A DNA stretch of 64,000 nucleotides, taken from assembly GCF_002865645.1 (NCBI RefSeq), contig NW_020194667.1, positions 1,139,762 to 1,203,761 of the forward strand, in the 5' to 3' direction. How positions within the stretch are numbered: position 1 is the first letter of the stretch; each line of letters begins with the position of its first letter. This DNA is from Hyaloscypha bicolor E (lineage: Eukaryota; Ascomycota; Leotiomycetes; Helotiales; Hyaloscyphaceae). The notes beneath the pieces were generated by a model, which saw only the letters and a list, made by a program, of their open reading frames with translations, did not search any database and was not told where the DNA came from. Below, piece by piece: positions 55,641-64,000 of the stretch. The translations under genes were made by a program, and so were the position numbers.

Positions 55641-58600
55641 GATGGGAGTAGGGAGACGGGGTATAAGTGTTTTTCCAATAAGCCTTTGGGTTCCTGAAGA
55701 AGTGGATAGAATTATGTATGAGGACTTAAAAATGGAGCCTTTGCTATAATAGGTTGAAGGTGTGAGCGAAATTGACGTCGTCGTCGCTTGACGGCTGCTC
55801 GCAGCGCTCGAGACTTGCAGATTCTTTTGGATTTTGATCTTTGGATGAGATAAAAACAATATTTGGCCAATAATAGTCAATATATCTCGTTCGGAGGAAG
55901 TAAGAGTAAGCAAGGAGGCTGAGCTTGACCTATCACATGATCAAAGGTGACACAAAATCGGTTATTCGTCAATGGGAGATGATTTTCAAACGAATAGAGC
56001 GAGCGTATAATTGGGATACAAGAATGCCGATGTGCAACAAATGGCGTCAAGTTTGAAATGAGTGGTCCGTGATTGAGCGGTGATGTGAGGCGAGGCTGAA
56101 GCCAGCTGGCTGGGAACGAAAGGACCAAGCCTGGAAGTGGCAAACACGTGATGATTCTGACGTGAGTGCCATTCTTGGTATCTTTTCAGCTGGGCGTGAA
56201 AAGCATACGTAAACACTACACTGTTCTCAATGGCCAAATCAAAGCTTGAGGCATGATTTGTCTGATGGGCACACTAGCGATGAGGAGAAAGGATTGTTAT
56301 GCTCTAACCACGTGACAGGTGTCTTCAAACCGGCACTCTCGATTTTACTCTTGATGTGTGCCGCACCTGCTTGGCACGGGATCGTTCTTGTGTGAAGATT
56401 GAAGAATGATCGAAAAGACGGAAACTTAACAGAAATTTTCCACTTGAAAATCATATCTCCTGCCGAGGGAGGCAAGGAATTTCCCGTCCTCCACCAAATC
56501 TTGCAGCTTCCACCACTCTTCTCCTCTTCCCATTGGAGATAGAAACTCCTCCTCTCACGTCATGCTTCTGTTTACCCGATTCTCCCCATTTTGCCTTGCA
56601 AGCCCTTCGCAGCGGCGTCCGATCGAATGAAAAAAGTGGATATCTGTTAGTAGTTCGTTTCATTCCTTGGAAAAAGTCTTCACATGTAGCAACGCCCTCG
56701 GTAGCCAACACGTGCCAGACACTGCCTCCCACCGTCGAACTTGCCAAAATCAATACTTCCATCACAACTTCGGAGCCAAGGTGTCCAGAACCAAGTTATT
56801 CGGATTTTGCAGGTGACAGAAATTGCAGCACGGCGCAATCGATAAAAGATACTGCAAGTGGATCAAGGTGCTCGGCGGAGCAGAAGGCAATTGGCGATCT
56901 CCAGAGCCGAAGCCGGAGCCGGAGCCGGAGGCCCAGAGACCTGGGGTCTGGGCCGGCAAAACTCTCTTTGACGCCGCGCCGATTCGCTGGGCGAAAAGCT
57001 TACTGTACTGTACGGAGGATGCCTGAAAGGCCGCCCCAGCGCCGATCTTGAAAGTTTGAACCGTTCCGTCCTCCCACTTCCAAACCTTTCCCTCACGGAA
57101 GAAGGAACGCGGAAGATGCCTTTGTAGGTTGTACCGAGATCTGGCATCCTTTGGGTCCTTATTGATCTTCATTGAAAACGTGTCTGGATGACAGGAATCC
57201 GGGAATAATGCTCGGGGTTGAGATGAAGTGTGTGCGGCCTTTGTTGGCGGACTCCAGTATCGCGTGGCATGGCAGGAACATACAGTTCGGGAGCAAGCCA
57301 GGCACAGGTGCATGTGCAGTTGCCAACAAATCCAGTTCCTGAGATCGCGAATCCGTACCTGAGCCAATGCAAGGGCGCACGACTCGAGCGTTGCGCCATT
57401 TTTCTGATTCGGTCGCTTTGAGGTTCGCCGTCGGGCTGCAGGTGCCAGCAAAGCCAGCAGGGCTATTGAGGTGCGGAAGACACGTGGACGGCTCTGGGAA
57501 CCTTGAGAGCATGATCCTTCAGGGCAGAAATAGTACAGCTGAACCACAGAGGACTCACCAGTTTGTTTTTCTACAGCACTGACGAGCCTTGAATCGCGGA
57601 CGACCGAGCACGCAGCCAGCACGCAGCCAGCGCTCTGAAAGCCACTTCAGGGTCGACGAAGCCGAGGGCTGCGACCTGAGGGAAAACACTGCGAGCGTGT
57701 CCACGATTCAGCAGTGGGATGATGAAGTCACGACGAAAGCTTTTGCACAGATGCAAGCCTCCCACCTGTGACCGACTTCCTGATTAGTCGTCGCCCTGAA
57801 GCGGTCGGGGTGGGGGGAATGGGAGAATTGTGCTCAGCTGCTATTCAGGATTTGTTGTGCAGCTGCATAAAACTATTGACTGAGTTTTCATCGACCCACG
57901 AGTCCACGACTCACGAGTCACGAGTGTCTGACTCCCCTCACTCCGTACCTCCGTACAGTAAGTAGCAGCTTGGCTTGGCACCATGATCGCCAGCCGCCCG
58001 GACGCCGATAAGCAGGATAACGGAGAATTCTTCTGGTGGGATGCTGCTATGCTGGTTGAGAACGTGAGACGGTGAGATCCCCATCGGCCGTTGTGGATCC
58101 TGTGTCTTCACTGTCTTCCCGACGGCGTGGTGGCAATTGGCTGCGCCCTTAGGTTTCCCCGAACGAATTCTTGGACGCGCTGTGGAAGGCATCTGAGCTT
58201 CCCCCGCGTCAACACGATATGCGGGAAGCTATTTTGTGCAATGCGCGCATACTGTACGTCGTATTGCGCACATACTGTACTTCGTATTGCTTCCATACAT
58301 TCGTGCTGTTGCTGACTGGCCATGCACTGTGGTATCATGGTACATAGCACAGTATGCAGTGCTCCCATCCTCCAGGAGTCAGGAGTCGGGACCTCAGGTC
58401 AGCGCATCCCCTGGGCCCTGTCAGCCCAGACGGGAGCGCAGTGCATCTCCCGTCCGCCCTATTGGGCCAGCACTTGCCGATCTCCACCGCGCTAGACCAG
58501 GAAAGGCCCAGACGGCCCAGGACCCCCAGCCTCCCAAGCCGCGTGGGACAGCTGGCGGCCCGCGGGATGCAAGGGTCAGCTTCGGACAGCTTCGGATTGT

Positions 58601-59328
58601 CAGGTACCAGCCGTTTTGCATCCAATCGCCACACGGCAGGGCACGTGCAAGTGGGTCCTCCTTCCCACCCTCCGAACCCCCCGAAATCTCTTCCCCTGGC
58701 CTCGCTGCCATATCCGGAATGGCTCCTCCTGTTCGTCTACCAGAGTAAACTTTGAATTTCGACCCTCAGGGTCTCGAAGCCTCGAAACAGGCTCAGCCAT
58801 CCTTGGTGGCATCCCGGCACACGTTGCGTGGTCCCGCGGCCCGCCAGGGGGAAGAGCCAATCCCTTCCCACAAATGTGATGGCAGAGAAGCAATCCCTGG
58901 AAGAGGCCGAAACAAGTCAACGACCTGGACGACTCAGACGACTCACGCCCCCAACTTCTGGTTCCGCCCTGTCCCAGGTCTCCACCAACGAACCCAATGG
59001 CAGGCCGACGCGCTGGCGTTTCCCTGGCGGTGGAAACATTTGTCTAGCCCATTGGTGCCCCATCCGCAATCCTATATCAAGGTTGTTGATCCCCCCCCGA
59101 ATCTCTCCTTTTCTCCCTTTCAACCACATTCTTTTTGGTCCAGTATCCTTCCAGTGACGGTTTTTTGCCCTCCTTCGTTTTGAACTTCGATCTGTGATCG
59201 CGACGTACTATCCTTAAGCTCAGCACTCCTTCCTCGAAGCACCGCTAGCCTACCTGTCCGCGACAGCATTGTCTCTACGACGTCGAAAAAAAACCTGTCT
59301 ACAATACACGATTTCTCGTTTCGACGAC
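55641..59328. other. 3.7-kb gene-poor stretch with short repeats
   Basis: ORFs on both strands up to 286 codons (56762-57622, minus) overlap each other and show no domain. The stretch KINKDPKDARSRYNLQRH at about 57160 reads well but has no supporting context. There are a GAGCCG hexamer run (about 56905-56932), an ACTCACGAGT-type repeat (about 57898-57928), a 23-bp tandem duplication (58243-58288) and a poly-C run (about 59090-59098). The end (59100-59328) is probably the promoter of the secreted-protein gene. Confidence 0.45.
58243..58288. repeat. 23-bp tandem duplication
   Basis: Two adjacent 23-base copies, 58243-58265 and 58266-58288, share the core CATACTGTAC and TCGTATT and differ at three positions. 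It lies in sequence without a recognised gene. Confidence 0.75.
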
Positions 59329-59335
59329 TATATAG
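59329..59335 (+). promoter_or_regulatory. TATA box of the secreted thaumatin-like protein gene
   Basis: TATATAG, 140 bp upstream of the ATG at 59475, followed by a C/A-rich leader. A TATA box is uncommon among the genes in this window and suits a strongly regulated secreted-protein gene. Confidence 0.5.
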
Positions 59336-59474
59336 ACCTCAACCAACAACTTCGATCAAGCCACTTCAGCTACCCAGCAGCTCAGTCAGATCGACCAACT
59401 TGACAGAACAACGTTCTCTCATCCCAACAATTTTTCAGCCTTTCAAGACAAAAGGACAACCGCCAACCTACAAT

Positions 59475-60014
59475 ATGCAATTCCTCAGCACCGTCCTCTT
59501 TGCAGCCTCCGCGCTTGCATCCTTGGCAGCAGCCCAAGAGAACATCCTGCACTTCGTCAACCAAGACAGCACCACCCGAACCATCATCTTCACCGCACAA
59601 GCCGGCCTCGAAGAGATCCCCAGCCTCGTCATCCCCGGCCTCGGAACCGCGAACCAGACTATGCCAAATAGCTGGATCGGTAACTGCTACTCCGTCTCCG
59701 AGGGAGCTCCCAACGTTCCGGGCATGCTGGCAGAATTCCGCTTCAACGGCTACGCTGGCGCCTGCTACTTCGACGTCTCCGCCATCGTCAACCCAAACGA
59801 CACCGAGGGCGTCAAGATGATCTTCCCCAAGAACAGCGACACGCCCGTCTCCGGGTGCCAGACATTCCCCTGCTCAAACGCCTACAACAAATGGGACGAC
59901 GTCGCGACCCTGTCCACCCCCGACAGCGAGCTCGTCGTTCTCCTTGGAACCCTCAGCAACGCGCGCAGACGCGGCCTCGTGGCCCGCATGCCCCGTGAAT
60001 TCGTCACCTCGTAA
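59475..60014 (+). CDS. Small secreted thaumatin-like protein (CalA/Dnase1-annotated fungal family)
   Basis: Single exon of 179 residues. The signal peptide is MQFLSTVLFAASALASLAAA with cleavage near AAA-QE. Mature sequence: ILHFVNQDSTTRTIIFTAQ, SWIGNCYSVSEG, PGMLAEFRFNGYAGACYFDVSAIVNPND, GVKMIFPKNSDTPVSGCQTFPCSNAYNKWDD. This is the pattern of fungal thaumatin-like wall proteins related to CalA, often labelled Dnase1 protein in databases without evidence for nuclease activity. At least four Cys could form disulfides. The last 20 residues (ARRRGLVARMPREFVTS) are basic. The protein likely sits in the cell wall or medium. A longer upstream in-frame start (59400) would bury the signal peptide, so 59475 is chosen. 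Function beyond the wall is unknown. Confidence 0.86.
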   Translation: MQFLSTVLFAASALASLAAAQENILHFVNQDSTTRTIIFTAQAGLEEIPSLVIPGLGTANQTMPNSWIGNCYSVSEGAPNVPGMLAEFRFNGYAGACYFDVSAIVNPNDTEGVKMIFPKNSDTPVSGCQTFPCSNAYNKWDDVATLSTPDSELVVLLGTLSNARRRGLVARMPREFVTS

Positions 60015-62228
60015 ACTCCTGCATCCTCTCTCCACTTGAGAAGGCGAATCAGGAGTTTTCGGACAATTATTGGATGGGCTACGTCTGCGCCGCCTGCGTG
60101 CTGCGACGTTCAATGACTTTATGACGGCTTTGCAAGGCACCAAGGAAAAGGAAAGGGAAAGCAAAGGGGGGTCCGTTATGGGATTTATACCCTTTGGGAG
60201 TTTCGGCTCCCTTTACACTCGTTTGTTCATACTCCACTTCGACGTATATATTAGGGATACTTTGGCCCCAGAATTTTGGATATAAGCATATAGACATGAA
60301 AACATACTTCAACCTCACCTTGTCTGTGTCCTGTTTGATGGCGTCCTGTTTGTGATTTGTCTTTTCCGTGTTTTTGATGGGAGGGCTGAGGTTGCGCGGA
60401 CGCGCTTTGATCCTGGACGCGCCAGCCACGGCGTAGCGCCGATGTTTCACGATGTCTCTCCGTTCAGGGGCCCGGATCATTCCGCGTGCGCCTTCAACCC
60501 ATCCCCTATCTAGCAAGCAGCAAACTCGTAATAATTGCGAGTCAAGACACTGAGTGTCTTTCCAGCCCCCGTCGATTTGTGTTGATTTGGACTTTGGCCT
60601 TGGCGCTTTCGTTTCCTTTGCAGTGTCGTGTCGAGGTCGTCGATATCGTGATTTGCTCTTTTCGGACAGGCGCGTGACTCTTGGGGTTCTAGTGAACAAC
60701 ATTGCAGCCAAACCTGGAGAACAGAGGGGTTGGTCAATCTCTGATTGCCTTTGGATTGCAGGATGCAGCCTGTGTACTTACGAGCTGTGCGCACTCAACT
60801 GCTCCCTAGACGCGATGCCGACTCAGTATATCCTGGCAGCAGGTGCCTGGTATATTTGAGAGCATGATTCCTGCAGATGATGTATCGTGTGGAGAACTTG
60901 AGATGAAAGGAAGACAGGGAAGGGGAAATGGAGATGGGAAGACAGCTCCAACGAGTTTAATTCTTCCTCACCTTCAAATATGTGTCGGTCGTGTGCCATC
61001 CCTGTCGCCTCCAATTCTCCAGACGAGAGGCTGACTCCTACTCTCCCCTTCCTCTGACTTCTCATCCTGATCTGAAGGATAATGGAAGAGCGATCCTTCA
61101 CCTAGTCCTCCCTTCCATCTCTTCTCAACTCCCCAGTCTCAGAATACAGAGAATCACCCCTCTCGTAAAAACCGAAGAAAATCCGTGCAGAAGAATGTTG
61201 CAGTCGATCGCCTTTGTGGGCTCGAGGGAATCCCGTCCTCTCCTTCGAGATTCGTTGCAAATCGCTCCAATGTTTTAAAAGTTCTTGGTACATTGAGAAG
61301 CGGAGAGTAAATCTTAGAAATGAATTTCTTGTTGTTCGAATGTTCCAAAATTTACGGTACAATGAGATCCTGGAATCAATAACTCAATGTCGACTTTCCA
61401 TCTCACTTTCATCCGACCCTTGACTCCAAGTGCATCGTCAGGATGAAATGTTTTGTTGCAAATCGAGCTCATTGTACATGATTATTTCGAACATCTGAGA
61501 TTTTGATGCCAAAGTATTTCATGTCAGGCGAGAAGGATAACACTGAATGTATTGCGACTCATTTAGGCACTAATATCTTGAAGTCCTTGCCAATTCTCCT
61601 TCGGTTTGTTGCGTATAGATGTGCTATTATGTGCGAGAAGTCCTTTCGCTGTACGTCAGTATGTACATTCTGCGGTACCGCTTTGATTTCAACTTTGAAC
61701 AGTGTGCTATCTCTTAAGTTTTTTATTTGAGGCGTGCTGGTGCCCAGGACCTGGCCTCAACCTACCTGCGCTTGGGCGCATCCGACAGCAACTTACACCT
61801 TATCAATTGCATAAGCCTCCGTTCGTGTGCAGCCAGCGTTCTCTCCTCGGAGATTTGGGTGGGTGTTCCTTGTGATGGCTGGGAGAGAATCATCCAACTC
61901 TGGGGGTTGTCGTCATCTGAGGACGCAGATCACTTGGCAGCGTTGCGTTGAGAGAAATGATTTCGACATTGATGGGAATCAAAGAAAGGAAACTGGGGAT
62001 AGACACATCCGCACTGACTTGACTTCAAACTCAGTTGCAGAACTAAGGCACACAGAGACTTTTTGCGTTTGTTGCGAGCTGAACAAAGCAGTCGAATAGG
62101 ACAATGAGGATGGAAGGAAATCCAAAGGCCAGAACATATGTACGTTGAGCAAGAGATGGCATGAGCGTGCCTGGGTTCATGAGAGACTTCCCCATAGACG
62201 GAATCCAAATTCATGGTACATCACCTAT
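60015..62228. other. Intergenic, no supported gene
   Basis: 2.2 kb. ORFs up to 210 codons (60079-60711, minus) have no domain and overlap likely 3' UTR of the preceding gene. I see nothing else. Confidence 0.5.
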
Positions 62229-62828
62229 TCAGCAACATTTCGCTTTTATATAGTATGTGATGTCTAAAGAGGTAGGTACCTCAAACTTCCCACTCTTCCC
62301 AATCTTTCGAGAAGAATCAAACGGCGAGAGTTCAAAATCCTTCAAAATTACCCAGAGGGCTTGAAATGAACTTGTTCGCATCAAATCCAAAAAGGGCGGG
62401 TGAATGTGGCCAGAAACCGAATCGAATCGGGAGATCGAGGCCGCTCCATCCTCCTCCAATATTCTCCTGCCCGTAGCTTTGTAAGTCCAACGCCGTCGAG
62501 AAAAGTCTGTTAGCACCACCCTGTGATTTATGCTTTTGTGCGACTCGGCTCGAAAAAAGCTTGGCGAAATTGTGAAGAAGCTCGTGCTGAGATGTTCGAG
62601 CGTGTTGAGATATACAACCCCCTCTTCCTTCTCGTGGCCAGCCATCCCCTGAATTTGCACCATTAGCCGCCTCAGCGCAGCCAACAGCCTGTCAAACCAG
62701 CATCCCGAATCAAAAATAAGGTTATCCCGAGGACTTGTCAAGAAGGTCTCCCTCCGCAATCGTACACCGACTATTCGACTGAAGCCTGGAGGAGGCTCAA
62801 AAACATTCGTAAGGTGGCGTGCTGACAA
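62229..62828 (-). CDS. ORF of 199 codons, weak 2EXR-like features, doubtful
   Basis: An uninterrupted frame in a region of balanced base composition. The part RRETFLTSPRDNLIFDSGCWFDRLLAALRR (about residues 25-54, written here only for its pattern of an Arg-Asp-x-Leu-x-Phe-Asp core) and later SFQALWVILKDFE recall fungal 2EXR-domain proteins, whose first block would lie upstream but is not found. It may be a fragment of such a gene, or a chance ORF. Confidence 0.28.
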   Translation of the reverse strand: MSARHLTNVFEPPPGFSRIVGVRLRRETFLTSPRDNLIFDSGCWFDRLLAALRRLMVQIQGMAGHEKEEGVVYLNTLEHLSTSFFTISPSFFRAESHKSINHRVVLTDFSRRRWTYKATGRRILEEDGAASISRFDSVSGHIHPPFLDLMRTSSFQALWVILKDFELSPFDSSRKIGKSGKFEVPTSLDITYYIKAKCC

Positions 62829-64000
62829 CTGCGATCTCTGTCAGCGCTTGAGCAGTAGAAGGCGGCTCAGCCCCATTTGCGTCAACTGATTGCGACGGAA
62901 GTGGCGCTGTGGTCGCTAAGAGTCAGCAGCCATCCAACAACCTCCCACACAACTTGCCAGATCCAAAGAGTCAGAAGCTCTTGCTGGTCGTGACTGACCG
63001 GAGAATTCTCACGATTCTTGGCACTTCAAGTGGTTCCAGCCATCCGTACAGCTTTGACGCACGAGGCTGCGGTCTCCCGCATTACCAGACGTTGAGCCTT
63101 GAAGGGACGATGGAAGCGGTCAAGGAGACCTCGGCCTCCGTTTCTGGAAGTCTATGTCTATGGAAGCATTGACAAGCAGTCAGTCGGGTGCTATTTGACC
63201 GTATTCCTTCGTTCCCTTCGTATCTTCAGTAATAAGAAAAAGAAGCGCCGAGAAGTTTTGGAAAAGCCTCGCGAGATGTCGACGTCAAAATTCAGGTCAT
63301 TTCGGTGCCTCGGCAGCCCTTTGAGATATTGCGTAATGTTCCTTTTGAGAGAGATTTCTTTCGAAACATCCATCTTGTCGATTTCCGAAGATCGTAATCT
63401 CGCATGCTCCATTCCAGAAGCTCAAGTTCTGCGGCGAAGCTCTCGATGCAAGCATGCGGTGCCAGTGCGGATAACCGGCGCTCGTATCCCTGCGGAGCAC
63501 AGCCAACGACCAAGGAAACAAGCGGCCCCTCTGATAAGTTTTTAGTGAGGGGCAAGTACTCCCGCATATCGTTGAGTGCCGCACATGGTGCATGATGTAA
63601 TTCGCTCCCGCAGGCCGTCGTTGACGGAGTGGTTGAGAAATGTTTGCAGCGATGCAAAGCTACTGCGGACAAACTCCACATATCATCCTATCACGGAATA
63701 CTCAGTATATGATGGCCTTCGATAGTCAGGTACATCCCTTACGTGAGAGGCTCGTGAGGCCAAGACAGCTCAAGGCACGCAATCGCCAGCCAACGAGCAA
63801 AGTTTGTGATCTTTATGCCTCTTCGAGTAATCAGCTCGTGTTGCTTAGCCGACGCTTCGGGGCCAGCCAAGTGCTGAGGGGGCAAACGGACGAGCATGGA
63901 GGATCCAAAATAGAAGCGATGACGATGGTTTGCGCGGGGGGGCTGGCAGGGTGGAGCTGCGAAGTAAGCTTGCCTCGTCGCCGCTGGCTGGGGACTGGTG
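62829..64000. other. End of window, no supported gene
   Basis: 1.2 kb with overlapping short ORFs on both strands (longest 148 codons, 63099-63545). None has a domain or a supported exon structure. A gene entering from the right edge cannot be excluded. Confidence 0.45.

Noticed and set aside
56762..57622. 286-codon ORF on the minus strand
   Set aside because: It overlaps other long ORFs on both strands, has no domain, and composition is not convincing; a chance ORF is as likely.
57893..57930. CRISPR-like short repeat array
   Set aside because: The ACTCACGAGT units are adjacent, very short and without spacers, and the DNA is fungal nuclear.

Overview
The window is nuclear DNA of a filamentous ascomycete (Pezizomycotina). 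Genes carry several short introns (44-180 nt) with GTANGT-like donors and CTAAC-like branch points. The proteins are fungal in type (Crh-type GH16 wall enzyme, fungal thaumatin-like secreted protein, Hat2, Xrn1, Ctk1). The first 11.9 kb is an AT-rich block of transposon remains with C-to-T/G-to-A decay typical of repeat-induced point mutation (RIP). The gene content would fit Leotiomycetes, but that placement is inference only.

Layout. (1) 1-11.9 kb: a RIP-touched, Tad-like non-LTR retrotransposon (LINE) on +, a LINE ORF1 remnant on -, a heavily RIP-mutated Ty3/Gypsy element with chromodomain on +, a decayed frame of unknown origin, and AT-rich low-complexity sequence. (2) 11.9-18.3 kb: a broken gene start, a six-TM membrane protein gene, a gene-poor stretch and an assembly gap (16612-16972). 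(3) 18.3-50.9 kb: a compact housekeeping block, in order NRP1-like (+), XRN1 (-), HAT2 (+), CTK1 (+), MCM5 (-), VPS54 (+), a four-TM protein (-), farnesyl-PP synthase (-), APC8/CDC23 (+), CutC (-), a PNPOx-like flavoprotein (+) and a Crh-type transglycosylase (-). Most neighbours are divergent or convergent pairs with 0.1-0.6 kb between them. (4) 50.9-64 kb: a sparse accessory region with a cytochrome P450 pseudogene, a lineage-type hypothetical gene, a broken secreted-protein gene, an intact small secreted thaumatin-like protein and long stretches where I see no gene.

The housekeeping genes cover RNA turnover (Xrn1, Nrp1), chromatin and transcription (Hat2, Ctk1), DNA replication and mitotic exit (Mcm5, Apc8), retrograde trafficking (Vps54), isoprenoid synthesis (FPPS) and wall remodelling (Crh). 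They share neighbourhoods but not a pathway, so I do not propose an operon-like system. Exon structures were worked out by hand from splice sites and reading-frame continuity, and every multi-exon model below closes in frame.

I did not find a convincing undescribed system. The strongest unusual signals are residue-level RIP damage (zinc-ligand Cys/His codons turned to Tyr across three transposon domains), a readable but decayed frame of unknown identity at 10.9-11.6 kb, stop-free introns whose length is a multiple of three, and an Eri1-like domain in the NRP1 homologue that appears to lack its first acidic residues.
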